This document shows positions 25,200 to 34,255 of a stretch of 64,000 bases of DNA, one piece after another. Below the pieces are notes generated by a model that ran no database searches, was not told the DNA's origin, and saw only the letters and a list, made by a program, of their open reading frames with translations. The translations under genes and the position numbers were made by a program. Numbering within the stretch: the first letter of the stretch is position 1; every line of letters begins with the position of its first letter. The stretch lies in assembly GCF_030381805.1 (NCBI RefSeq), contig NZ_JAUDRH010000013.1, positions 62,001-126,000 of the forward strand, written 5' to 3'. The stretch comes from Chlorogloeopsis sp. ULAP01. GTDB taxonomy: Bacteria > Cyanobacteriota > Cyanobacteriia > Cyanobacteriales > Nostocaceae.

Positions 25200-27857
25200 T
25201 TAAAATTCCACAGAAACCGAGCCAACGATTGTTAAGGGAGTTCCCGGATCGATTGAAGAACGACTAGTTGCCGAACGAAAGTAGCCTACGTCAAATAGAT
25301 TTTTGATGTTGATAGCTGCCTGGAAGTTATTGCGTCGGTAATAGAGTGCCGCATCGGTGCGAAAATAACTAGGTAAGTCAAAGGTATTAGCCAGATCACC
25401 CTGTCGCTCTCCTACGTAGAAAAATCCTAAACCAAATCCTAAACCCTGTAAATTGCCACTTTGAATTTCATAGGTTGTCCACAAACTTGCCGAATGTTCT
25501 GGAACGTTACTTAATCGGTTTCCTATCGGCAATATGTTGTCTTCGGTAATTCGTGCATCGGTATAAGCATAAGTGACAATCACATTCCAGCCAGGCAAGA
25601 TTTCACCTGCGATATCAAGCTCAATACCTTGACTTTTCTGCTCACCTGTTTGAATACTAAAGCCAGGATTATTTGGATCGGTAGTAGTTAAATTGCTTCG
25701 AGTCAAATCATAAAAAGCCAGTGTTGAAGACAATCGCCCGTCTAGAAAATCAGCTTTCGCACCTACTTCATATTGAGTTCCCCTCTCTGGCTCAAAAGAA
25801 CTGCCATCAAAAGCTGTGCCAGTGATCTGACTAAATGAGCGACTAAAGCTGGCATAGAGTGAAATGGGTTGAATAGGCTGATAAACAATTCCTACACGGG
25901 GACTAAAAGCACTATTATCTTGACTCGTTGTGACTCCTGTTAAGTAATTTCTTACTTCATTGTTTACAAAATCAAACCTTCCCCCCAGCAAAAACTTGAG
26001 GTTATCTGTCAGCTTGATTTGATCCTGTAGATAAATTCCTAAGTTATCTGCTTGAGTAAAGTTATCAATAGACGGAGGGGCAGTAATTGTGGGTCGAGAA
26101 CTTAGGTAAACTGGGTCAAAAATGTTGATGACAGGAGCAGTTGCAGTTCTGCCTATGAGACGACGAGTTTGTCTAGTTAGATCAAACCCAAAGACAAGTG
26201 TGTGTTCGATTGAGCCTGTCATAAACTTACCAATCACATCGGTTTGTAGCGCATAAGTTTTGTAGTCATCTGCCGGTAAATTAAAAAAATTCCGTTGCGT
26301 GGTGATGCCAGTTGTTTCATTCAAGGCGTTAGGAAATGTCTCAAACCTATCCAAGGTGTCTAATGAGACGAATCGAAAAGCATTGCGGATTGACAAATTC
26401 TCATTGAACTTGTGCTCAAAGCGGTATCCGGCTCTCCATACTCTAATTTCCCGAACGTCAAAAGGGTTACCCAAACGACGGCTAAAGGGGATGTCTGCCA
26501 CCTCTCTTCCAATTGCCACAAGACCGCGATCAAGGGGTCTTTTTTCCCACAGATATTCGGCTTCAAAGGTGAGATTTGTATTCTTACCGATATCCCAAGT
26601 TAATACGGGGGCAATGAAGAAGCGATCGCTCTCTGAAAAGTCTCGAAAGCTTCCCGCGCTTTCATAAACTGAATTCAAACGATAACGCACACTCCGTTCG
26701 GGATTAAGTGGCCCAGAAATATCGATGGAAGGACGATAGAAGTCATAACTACCAATGGATAACTCTGCGGAGTAATAAGGCTCTGCTAGCGGCTGTTTGG
26801 TGACTAAATTGATGACTCCACCTGGTTGAAGTTGTCCATATAAGACTGAAGCTGGCCCTTTCAAAACCTCGATTTGCTGCAAATTTACTGTTTCTTGAAT
26901 TAATCCACCTACAGTGGCATTATCCCGAACGCCATCTCGAATAATAGCATTGCTGAAATCAGTATCAAATCCACGAATTCTGAATGCATTTTGATTGCCG
27001 CCAAAACTATTAGTCGGTTGAACCCCACTGACATTGCGAAGTGCTTCATCGAGCTGAAAAGCTTTTTGATCTTCTAGCACTTGTCGAGGCACAACCTGAA
27101 TAGAGGCAGGAATATCGCGCAGTGGGGTATCAGTTCTCGTGGCAGTTGAGGCATTAGGTGCACGATACCCATCCTGCTGCCCCGTCACCACCAACTCAAT
27201 TGGCTCATCCTGCTGCGCCGATGGTTCCTCTTGCGGTGTTTCACCCGTTGGTTGCTCTGGCTGTGGTGGCTGCGTTGCCGTTGCCACAGGTGCCAAACCA
27301 AAAATCAAACCCTCATCACTGTCAAACAACTCAACTGTTGGTAATCCCGCCTCACCTATCACTGTCACCCGGATCGTATTAGTATCCAAATTTGTAACAG
27401 TTATCTCAGTAATACCTACAATAGGTTTTTTCGAACGGAATGTGAACGCATCACCACTGGGTAAACGCAGTTGAGCATTGGGAATATCAGCGATAAAGTT
27501 GCTCCCCTCACTACGATTTGTGATTTGCAGTTGTTCTCCTTGAGTGGTTTGTAAAATCACCTCTACACCTTTGTCAGTGGGTTTAGCTTGCACTCCCGTA
27601 ACTTAGATAACATCCCCTTCAGAAGGGGGGTTCGTTGGTGCTGGTGACTGTACTAGCATTCTGGCGCTAGTGCTGGGATGCTCTATTTCACTGAGTTGAC
27701 GAATCTTTCTAATTTTTCGTGAATTACTTAGTACCGATGCAATAGATTTATTCTGTGTCTCCGGCTTCGGTACTTCTTGAGCAGTTGCGCTCATTGCACA
27801 CCACAGCCAAATGGAACTCGTCACTAATACAATTTTCAATAAATGCTTTGGTTTCAT
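25200..27857 (-). pseudogene. AMIN-domain TonB-dependent siderophore receptor, interrupted by TAA
   Basis: One frame of 886 codons runs from ATG 27857 to the stop at 25200. It is broken only by a TAA at 27603-27605. Before it lie a signal peptide (MKPKHLLKIVLVTSSIWLW and on to AMSATAQE) and a linker. After it come VTGVQAKPTDKGVEVILQT (AMIN domain), a plug (VVPRQVLEDQKAFQLDEALRNV) and a beta-barrel ending in the outer-membrane Phe (SVSVEF). A Gln codon is expected at the stop (CAA to TAA). A protein starting at GTG 27593 would lack the export signal, so the receptor is probably non-functional unless the stop is read through. It is the first gene of the iron-uptake operon. Confidence 0.8.
27603..27605 (-). 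other. in-frame TAA in the receptor gene
   Basis: The minus strand reads GAT GTT ATC TAA GTT ACG GGA in the receptor frame. The residues on both sides continue one family alignment. The stop therefore interrupts the gene rather than ending a separate small ORF. Confidence 0.75.
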
Positions 27858-28226
27858 TAGCTACTCTACACACCTGGCTATTTTATTTGACTAAAGAAAA
27901 TTGATCTCACAGGAGAGCAAGGTTTGGTTTTGAAACAACCGTTGCGTTTCGGGATCGTTAAAAAACTAATGCTATGCAGGCAATGCTTTCAGTCAGGGCG
28001 ATATCGCCAATTTCATCAAATTCACACTACTTAATTCAGAAGTATTCTCAAGAAGAATAAAATAAAGTTGAGCAGCTTTACTAGCAATTTTGATGCTGAG
28101 GCGGACTTTTTAGCGGCCGAGACGGACTTTTTTGTTGAAACCTAATCATGCTTAGAATCACTTCAAAGTAAAACGCTCAAGAAGAATACCGATCGCCTTA
28201 AATAGGCTCATGTCGTAATATCTTTC
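27858..28226. other. spacer upstream of the receptor gene
   Basis: This should hold the receptor promoter. I could not find a convincing Fur box. Near 28100 two short near-copies, GAGGCGGACTTTTTAGCGG and GAGACGGACTTTTTT, sit in tandem. No ORF is supported. Confidence 0.35.
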
Positions 28227-28394
28227 ATGCGTCGAGAATTGAAACTCTATCTTTAGAACAATTAGAAAATCTTGGCGTAGACGCGCTTTGCGTGGCTTCT
28301 CGTTCTCCGGAGGCGTTCTTGAAGGGTAGAGTAGCATTGCTGGATTTTACCAGTATGGCTGATTTGCACTCGTGGTGATAAGCATTTGGTTAAG
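28227..28394 (+). pseudogene. internally deleted Rpn/DUF2887 remnant with a repeat insertion
   Basis: The left end ATCTTTCATGCGTCGAGA matches the start of the pseudogene at 22814. The sequence then jumps to CTATCTTTAGAACAATTAGAAAAT, matching that gene near 23560, and ends in TTTTACCAGTATGGCTGATT and a TAA. The middle of about 740 bp is missing. A repeat of about 57 bp (28275-28331, GCGTAGACGCGCTTTGCGTG and beyond) has been inserted. It is non-functional. Confidence 0.65.
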
Positions 28395-28485
28395 TCTTTG
28401 GCGATCGCACTTACTTTTTGCAACAGGAGATGGCGATACTCTTGCAGGGAATAGCGATCGCTTGCTCCCTTTGTAGGCGTAGTTT

Positions 28486-29169
28486 TCATTCTTCTGGCAA
28501 TTCGCCAAATCGTTGACGATAGCGTTCTAGCTGCTGTTGTGCTTGCCTTGCTGTTTCTTCAGGTGTCAGATATCGGTTTCCTCGTTCGTCATACCAGTAC
28601 AGCACTTCCCGTACAACTTCTCCAGATATGTAGCGCGATCGCCCAACGCCCAACCCCACTTCTGGCATCCAATAGGGTTCACCTATTTGTAATTGATAAG
28701 TACCATCCTCTAATCTATAAACTTCAAACGGCTGATGCTGGTCTCGTCGCCAATATTGAGGATTGTGCACCACGTAATACAGCACTCCCAATTTGGCATA
28801 GGTGGTCATTTTAGTGTCATACTCTCCGCCTGGAGTTAGTGATACAACTTCCAGCACAAAAATAGGCACTACACCATCCTCTTCCCACACTACATAACTT
28901 TTGCGCGACTCACCGCCCTTTCGACGTTCCACACCTAAACTGAGAAACCCGTCCGGCACCACGGGTACTAACGGAGACACACCAGTCGTATGGTAAATCC
29001 CCATATCTACGCCAAAGAACCAATCGTTGCGGGTTGCCCAGATAAACTCCAATAGGAAAAGAAGAAGGTTAGGAATAAAGTTTTGGTCTTCGTTATCCAC
29101 AGGTGTATCGTCCGAACAGGGCAGTTCAGCACTCGAAGGTAAGTGGAGCCAACGGTCAGATTTCACCAT
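28486..29169 (-). CDS. Uma2 family endonuclease-like protein (DUF820)
   Basis: A 227-residue protein from ATG 29169 (MVKSDRWLHLPS). Uma2 proteins have a PD-(D/E)XK-type fold. The expected acidic positions appear in VVPDGFLSLG (about 100-109) and PIFVLEVVSLTP (about 137-148). The C-terminal third is variable and ends in the coiled stretch TARQAQQQLERYRQRF. Cyanobacteria carry many copies of unknown role. The frame is open to 29223, but the extra residues are atypical. It sits between the TonB receptor and the AraC regulator without an obvious link to iron. Confidence 0.82.
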   Translation of the reverse strand: MVKSDRWLHLPSSAELPCSDDTPVDNEDQNFIPNLLLFLLEFIWATRNDWFFGVDMGIYHTTGVSPLVPVVPDGFLSLGVERRKGGESRKSYVVWEEDGVVPIFVLEVVSLTPGGEYDTKMTTYAKLGVLYYVVHNPQYWRRDQHQPFEVYRLEDGTYQLQIGEPYWMPEVGLGVGRSRYISGEVVREVLYWYDERGNRYLTPEETARQAQQQLERYRQRFGELPEE

Positions 29170-29318
29170 TGCAACAACCCACAGCAATTCAAGGTGTTTC
29201 TTAATTTTAGGGTAGACACACAAGCCTTGTTAAGGCTACTGCGTAAACACATCTTGAAGAGTGATCGCATTTTTGAGAAAAATGTGGGTAATGACAAGCC
29301 CTGCATCGGAGAAGGATT

Positions 29319-30335
29319 TTAACCACAATTCAAACTAATCAAATCTCCGTTTTTGCGACACTGCATTTGGTAAGACTTGGGATTAATCCCAAATTGCTTC
29401 CGAAACGCCACAGCAAACCGACTACGATCGCTATAACCAACTGCTTTTACCACCTGCTCAATAGAGATTTCTGAATCCATTAATAATTGTCGTGCTTGCT
29501 CTAATCGATATTGACGCAAGTAAGCAAATGGTGTAGTTTTAAACACCTGATGAAACCCTTGCTTGAGTTTGCGATCGTTTAATCCTACCTGCCGTGCCAA
29601 ATCGAGGAGTGAAGGAGGATTATCTAAATTTTGAATGAGAATCTCTTTGGCGTGATGAATACAGTCAATATCATGACCCCGAAGACTGCTATGTGAACGA
29701 GGTACATCTGTATCAACTAATTGCATCAACTGTAAGGCTAGTAATTCTAGTACCTTGCCTTCGAGATACATTCGTTTAAAGACACCTTGATAGGGGCAAT
29801 GTAAAATTTGCTGCAAGGCAACTTGCATAGATGGCGTTGTGGTTCCAGCAAAGTTAATAATCTCATCACCTTCTCCAATCAACGTTTCCAACTCCAGTGG
29901 CAATCCTCTTAATTGACCTACAACCAATTCTCCAAACAGGTGTGAATCGATGCAAATATGGACGCTCTTGATTCGCTCTCCTGCAAGATGCTCCAGGGTT
30001 TCTTTCGGTACAACACAACTCCCAGTAAGGGAGTTATATCCCGGATCGACATAGGTTCCACAATCACATCTGTAATTTCCTGAAATATGGAAGAATGAAC
30101 CTACAGGCCACCGACATTCAGACTTCTTGAGGATTAAATATTCTCGGTTGAGGCGATCGCTGATTGAAAGCTCAAGTCCGGGGCGGAGTTGAATGTTTTG
30201 ATCATAACCTTGGGCAAGTTGTGGCGGATACTCACAAATTGTTTCAAATTCATTCGACTGACAGGTAATCTCGCCATTTTGGATTGCTTCCTCAAATAGC
30301 TCTGTGTAATCTTGGTTAGAGAGGGTGATTGCCAC
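29319..30335 (-). CDS. AraC family regulator, PchR-like
   Basis: A 338-residue regulator starting at GTG. The N-terminal 220 residues form an effector-binding part. The C-terminal 100 or so hold two helix-turn-helix motifs, PPSLLDLARQVGLNDRKLKQGF and ISIEQVVKAVGYSDRSRFAVAF, followed by FRKQFGINPKSYQ. This composition matches PchR-type activators that respond to siderophores and switch on their receptor genes. The TonB-receptor operon downstream on the same strand is the likely target, which is inferred from position only. Confidence 0.85.
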   Translation of the reverse strand: MAITLSNQDYTELFEEAIQNGEITCQSNEFETICEYPPQLAQGYDQNIQLRPGLELSISDRLNREYLILKKSECRWPVGSFFHISGNYRCDCGTYVDPGYNSLTGSCVVPKETLEHLAGERIKSVHICIDSHLFGELVVGQLRGLPLELETLIGEGDEIINFAGTTTPSMQVALQQILHCPYQGVFKRMYLEGKVLELLALQLMQLVDTDVPRSHSSLRGHDIDCIHHAKEILIQNLDNPPSLLDLARQVGLNDRKLKQGFHQVFKTTPFAYLRQYRLEQARQLLMDSEISIEQVVKAVGYSDRSRFAVAFRKQFGINPKSYQMQCRKNGDLISLNCG

Positions 30336-30692
30336 GTTTACTTTAAATGTAGTTGCATAGATTCGAGTTCCTTATTTCAAAATACAACAAGCTATAGAGA
30401 AATATTGTCAGGAAATACTTAGGTTGAACTTCCGTTAGTGATAGAATCTCTCTACCTCTCGCTCACCCCTACGGTGTACACAATGCTACCCCACAGGCAT
30501 TTGATCCCCCCTAACCCCCCTTAAAAAGGGAGGAACTTAAATCAAAGTCTTCCTTTTTCTCTTTCCCAGGCTGGCAGCCCAGGAAAGCATTGATTGAGGC
30601 TCTGCCTCTTCTTCATGAAGCAGAGCCTCAAAGTTTTCATTACCATGCAGAGCATAGTAATGAGAAAAATTTCATAATTCATCATTCAGCAT
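30336..30692. other. repeat-rich spacer
   Basis: It holds the AraC gene's upstream region, a CCCCCTAACCCCCC/GGGAGG repeat near 30508-30532 and a perfect 12-bp hairpin at 30594-30631. A further imperfect hairpin around 30638-30668 includes CATTACCATGCAGAGCATAGTAATG. I see no gene. Confidence 0.45.
30594..30631. repeat. hairpin TTGAGGCTCTGC/GCAGAGCCTCAA
   Basis: Perfect 12-bp arms at 30594-30605 and 30620-30631 with a 14-base loop. It is preceded by a CCCAGGCTGGCAGCCCAGG palindrome. This is a dispersed GAGGCAGAGCCTC-type repeat. Confidence 0.55.
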
Positions 30693-31142
30693 TCATAATT
30701 CATTTACGGATTCTGTCAGTCGATTTAGATATCTTTCGATCAAGAGAATGGCAACAATGTCATCTATAGGTCGTGGTGGTGTGCGCATACCTTTTGGTAG
30801 GAGCTTTGTCAGTCCTTGTGGTGGGTACATTTGCCAATAGCGATCGCGTCCTTCTAAACTGGTATAGCGTTCGTCTACTAAAACTATCTTCACTTGCTCT
30901 GACAATTTCTGTTGCAGTTGCTGTTTCCACCTTTTAGCTGTGGTTTGATCACCCATTACTATTAACGAGATTGGATATTTTTGTCGTAATTTATCAATGG
31001 TGGCAATGGCATGATCTGAAGATACGACTTGGTGATAATGAAGTTGTCGATCTAGTCCCATCACCGCTAAACCACACTTATCTTTACCTGGATCAAAGCC
31101 TAAAACGACTGGTTGCGTTGGTATAAATTCATTAGAATTCAT
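30693..31142 (-). CDS. YqgF/RuvC-like nuclease-fold protein
   Basis: A 149-residue RNase H-fold protein. It opens with PVVLGFDPGKDKCGLAVMG, which has the Asp and Gly of the YqgF/RuvC active-site strand. Later it has VDERYTSLEGRDRYWQ (catalytic Glu region) and RPIDDIVAILLIERYL (final Asp). YqgF proteins take part in 16S rRNA processing or act as resolvases; which applies to this cyanobacterial form is unclear. It lies downstream of the DUF3084 gene on the same strand. Confidence 0.8.
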   Translation of the reverse strand: MNSNEFIPTQPVVLGFDPGKDKCGLAVMGLDRQLHYHQVVSSDHAIATIDKLRQKYPISLIVMGDQTTAKRWKQQLQQKLSEQVKIVLVDERYTSLEGRDRYWQMYPPQGLTKLLPKGMRTPPRPIDDIVAILLIERYLNRLTESVNEL

Positions 31143-31448
31143 ATTAAATACTATTAAATACTTTTAATATTTAGAGATTGGATAGTGGTTAGTAGGTAGA
31201 AGTAAACAACTACCTATGAACTACTAACTTTTGTACTGGCAGATTTCGTTGATTATCTTATTGTTCTTCTAAACTAGCTCCTAGTAACTACTAACTACTA
31301 TACAGGCGGGTTTTGCTGATGAATTTTCGGTTCAAACCGAGAAATTATCTTCTAAACCCGCACGCCAGTTGCTACAACGCGCTTAACCCGCAAGGACGCA
31401 CTGGCTCCCCTACCAACTACTAACAAAATCATTCATATATTTTCAATT
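31143..31448. other. spacer with TAGTAG-type repeats and the 56-bp element
   Basis: It contains the complete element at 31306-31361, a degraded relative around 31238-31277 and short GTTAGTAGGTAGAAG-like repeats on both sides. No gene is seen. Confidence 0.5.
31306..31361. repeat. 56-bp element with GCGGGTTT/AAACCCGC ends, complete copy
   Basis: Same length and ends as the copy at 18671-18726. Its inner arms pair further (TTTTCGGTT with AACCGAGAA), which would allow a long hairpin. Confidence 0.65.
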
Positions 31449-32942
31449 TTAGGTACTAAAAATAACTTGCCCATTTTTAATTGCCACTAATTTAACTTTT
31501 AGTGGCCCGGCTGTGTAAGTATCTTCTGCTGCAATAGCTTTAATATCTAATGGTTGATCATATTGTCGCAATTGAGCTACAAAGCGAATGAAAGTACCAT
31601 CTATTTGAATATTTTCTAAAATTCCAGCATTACGAGCGCGAAATTGGGAAGCAGAAATCAAAAGTTCTAAACGCTGCCTCAATTGATAGGAGGTCATGGT
31701 TTTAGGATCGGCACTAGTTGTGGCTAATACCTCGCCTCCTGAAAAAACAACTTGATTTATTGCTGCATCAGCAAAAAATTCTACCGGTTTTTCTCCCCTA
31801 ACGTAGTTACCTGCCGAGAAAACTCGCACTACGTATTCTCGTCCATCTTGAATCTGCTTGCCTAATTGCTCAATTTGTTCCTCGGTAACGCGCAAGATTT
31901 GCACATTTGGGGCAGGATTTAGATTCGGCTCGGTTAATTCAATGCTGGCATTACGATTAGCTTCTTGTAACAGCTGGATTACTGCTTGACGCACTGCTGA
32001 TGGTTGCTGAACACGAACTACCCCAGCAGCAAGAACTTGCCCGCGAAACAAAGCTAGTTTTCCTAAACGAAGGTCACGATAAGACTGATAATATTTCTCT
32101 AGTCTTGCGACTTCCTGTTCAAGATCTTGCTGTTGCGCTTCCAAATCTTTCAAGCGAGCTTCTCTTTGAACAATAATCTTTTCCCGTGCCGTAATTTCTA
32201 AATTGCGCTTTTGAATGATGTTATCTAAACTAGCTATTTTGCGATCGCGTGCTTCAATCGCTTCTTGCCGCTTGGCAAGTTCTTGATCGCGTTTATCAAT
32301 TGCCGCCTGAGCTTCAGCGAGTGCCTTTCTCGCTTCTTCGTACAATCTTTGACGCTCTGCCTTAAGTAATTTAATTTCTGCTAGTTGTTTGTTTCTTTCT
32401 GCATAAACACTTTGCAATTGAGTTTTAGCTTGTTGATATTGTGTTGCAACTTGGCCTAATTGTTTTTGGGTACGTTGGAGTTCCTCTTGAGTTTGTGCTT
32501 GTTGCTTGATTGTGCGGTTGAGTTGAGCTTGTGTTTGCTGCTGCTTGGCATTTGCTGACTGTAAGGATTTATTTATTTCCTGTAAGTCCTGTTGTGCCTT
32601 TGATTGCTCAATTCTTGCTTGCTCTAGCTCGGTTTTGGTAGTATCTAGCTGCTTAGTTGTATTTTCTAGCTGTACGCGTTTGCGTCTGAGATCTTTTTGA
32701 ATATCTTCTAGTTCAAAAACTCCCTTGCGCAATCCTTCATCAGCTAAAAATAAAATTCCCAGGGTTGATGCGGAAATGCCCAACCCTGTGAGAATTGTCA
32801 CTAAAACAGCTGTATTTTTGGGTCTGAGATTGAACAGTGAAAGCCGCTTCTTGCCAACCCGTGTGCCAATACGATCGCCTACGGTGGCAATTACGCCTCC
32901 CAAAATTAAAATTGCAATGATGAGGATGTACCCGGTGGCCAT
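31449..32942 (-). CDS. DUF3084 membrane-anchored coiled-coil protein
   Basis: A 497-residue protein. Two membrane segments (about 2-22 and 46-68) are followed by a very long coiled coil (about 75-285) rich in Gln, Glu and Lys heptads. The globular C-terminal DUF3084 region (about 295-497) contains LRLGKLALFRGQVLAAGVV. DUF3084 is a cyanobacterial family of unknown function. The topology suggests an inner-membrane anchor with a long cytoplasmic or periplasmic spacer. It lies between ntcA and the YqgF-like gene on the same strand, with 135 bp between it and ntcA. Confidence 0.85.
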   Translation of the reverse strand: MATGYILIIAILILGGVIATVGDRIGTRVGKKRLSLFNLRPKNTAVLVTILTGLGISASTLGILFLADEGLRKGVFELEDIQKDLRRKRVQLENTTKQLDTTKTELEQARIEQSKAQQDLQEINKSLQSANAKQQQTQAQLNRTIKQQAQTQEELQRTQKQLGQVATQYQQAKTQLQSVYAERNKQLAEIKLLKAERQRLYEEARKALAEAQAAIDKRDQELAKRQEAIEARDRKIASLDNIIQKRNLEITAREKIIVQREARLKDLEAQQQDLEQEVARLEKYYQSYRDLRLGKLALFRGQVLAAGVVRVQQPSAVRQAVIQLLQEANRNASIELTEPNLNPAPNVQILRVTEEQIEQLGKQIQDGREYVVRVFSAGNYVRGEKPVEFFADAAINQVVFSGGEVLATTSADPKTMTSYQLRQRLELLISASQFRARNAGILENIQIDGTFIRFVAQLRQYDQPLDIKAIAAEDTYTAGPLKVKLVAIKNGQVIFST

Positions 32943-33077
32943 CAGTTAATGATTTAGCGAAGAAATCCCTCCAGATACAGCCTACTACTTCCAGCGATTG
33001 TCTGTGGGAGATTGGAAATGAGCAATAGCTGACATTACTTAACTAGTTAACCTGCTCACTCCAGTCTCCAAGCGCTT

Positions 33078-33749
33078 TTAGGTGAATTGCCGACTTAAGG
33101 TAACAGGCTTATGGACAGTAATTTTTTTCTTGTGTATGGAAATCATTTTCTTTTCGCGCAAGTCACCCAGCAATCTAGTGACAGTAACGCGGGTAGAGCC
33201 AATTGCTTCAGCGATCGCCTGATGAGATAGCTTCAAATCAATCGTGATTCCATCGGCACAAGGAATGCCAAAATCGCGACAAAGAATTAATAAAAAACTG
33301 ATTAACCTTGAACCCATATCTCGGTGAGCAAGTGTTTCAATCATCATTTCTGTCTGAAGAATACGTGATGAAAGGCCTCGCAGCATTAACATCGACAATT
33401 CAGGATTTTCCTTTAATGCTTGTTCCACCTGTTCAATTGGTGCTGAGAGCAATTCCGCAGGTGTAAAAGCAACTGCATGATAAAAGCGATCGGACTTGTT
33501 TCCAGTCAGTAAGGACAAAACTCCAAAAACACTATTTTCCCGCAGCAGCGCAACGGTGATTTCTTCTCCTGCCTCGTACACCCTGGAGAGTTTTACTGCA
33601 CCTTTTAAAAGAAAATAAACTCGTTCAGCAGGATCACCGGGGAAAAAGATCGTTTTATTGCGCTCAAACGTTTCCACAACTGGTGGAAACGCTCCAGTCG
33701 CCATCTGACGAAAAACATTTGCTAGGGCTTTATCTTGTGTCACGATCAT
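33078..33749 (-). CDS. ntcA: global nitrogen regulator NtcA
   Basis: NtcA is the CRP/FNR-type activator that responds to 2-oxoglutarate and controls nitrogen assimilation and heterocyst differentiation. The 223 residues have a cyclic-nucleotide-like effector domain (about 20-140) with the C-helix ending in AHRDMGSRLISFLL. The DNA-binding helix-turn-helix follows as LSHQAIAEAIGSTRVTVTRLL (about 174-194). Length and sequence match cyanobacterial NtcA closely. It is divergent from fabI across 493 bp. I found no exact GTA-N8-TAC site in that spacer, although NtcA often autoregulates. Confidence 0.98.
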   Translation of the reverse strand: MIVTQDKALANVFRQMATGAFPPVVETFERNKTIFFPGDPAERVYFLLKGAVKLSRVYEAGEEITVALLRENSVFGVLSLLTGNKSDRFYHAVAFTPAELLSAPIEQVEQALKENPELSMLMLRGLSSRILQTEMMIETLAHRDMGSRLISFLLILCRDFGIPCADGITIDLKLSHQAIAEAIGSTRVTVTRLLGDLREKKMISIHKKKITVHKPVTLSRQFT

Positions 33750-34242
33750 TTACCTTCCCCTATCCCAATGCCGGAAAAAAACTAAAGATGGATTTCCTAA
33801 GAATACACCCGAAAAATCAAGAAAACATTGTTAACCTTTTTGTTCTTTCCTATACTTATCCTTTTTATCTCATAAATATTGTTCAAATCATACAAAATTT
33901 CTACTATTAGTAGCTAGTACTTTTTGAACTACATTTACCCTAATTGTAAAAAGTAGGTTTTTTTAAGAAAAAAATAAGATACATTGAAAATCTCTTAAGG
34001 ATGAAGCTGTGTTTTTGTGGTATTAAACACTAGCTATAATCTCGGCAGAAAAAGTAAGCACGAGTGATTTTCCGGAGTGTCTAGACGATGCTTGGTACTA
34101 ACACTAAGCATCTTAATCTCTTAAAATCCCACTTTCTTCAAGCATTGAGAGTGATAAATAAAGCAAATCTTATCGACAACAAATACCAAGCAGGCTCAGA
34201 TTCTTGTATGCTCCTAATGAAACATCGTGCTAAAGAATTTAT
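33750..34242. other. divergent ntcA-fabI control region
   Basis: AT-rich spacer with poly-A and poly-T tracts near 33950-33980, which must contain the ntcA promoters. A 7-bp hairpin at 34086-34111 and a possible 55-codon leader ORF at 34088-34255 lie on the fabI side. Confidence 0.5.
34086..34111 (+). promoter_or_regulatory. stem-loop in the fabI leader
   Basis: GATGCTT and AAGCATC (7-bp arms, 12-base loop) fold over the start codon of the possible leader ORF. This could limit its translation. Confidence 0.3.
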
Positions 34243-34255
34243 ATGTTGGATCTAA
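34088..34255 (+). CDS. possible small leader ORF overlapping fabI
   Basis: ATG 34088 opens 55 codons beginning MLGTNTKHLNLLKSHFLQAL. They end at a TAA 34253-34255, inside fabI, overlapping the fabI start by 13 bases. A GGAG lies about 10 bases before its ATG. The overlap would allow translational coupling. The peptide is basic and matches nothing I know. It could also be chance. Confidence 0.25.
   Translation: MLGTNTKHLNLLKSHFLQALRVINKANLIDNKYQAGSDSCMLLMKHRAKEFICWI

Noticed and set aside
26299..26667. 122-codon plus-strand ORF inside the TonB receptor gene
   Set aside because: Antisense shadow of a well-supported barrel-coding region. Same reasoning applied to ORFs opposite pnp, recF and the Ca2+ ATPase.
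27858..28226. Fur box upstream of the TonB receptor
   Set aside because: No stretch resembles the 19-bp GATAATGATAATCATTATC dyad well enough to report.
33750..34242. NtcA autoregulatory site in the ntcA-fabI spacer
   Set aside because: I searched by eye for GTA-N8-TAC and found only wrong spacings (for example N5 and N10).
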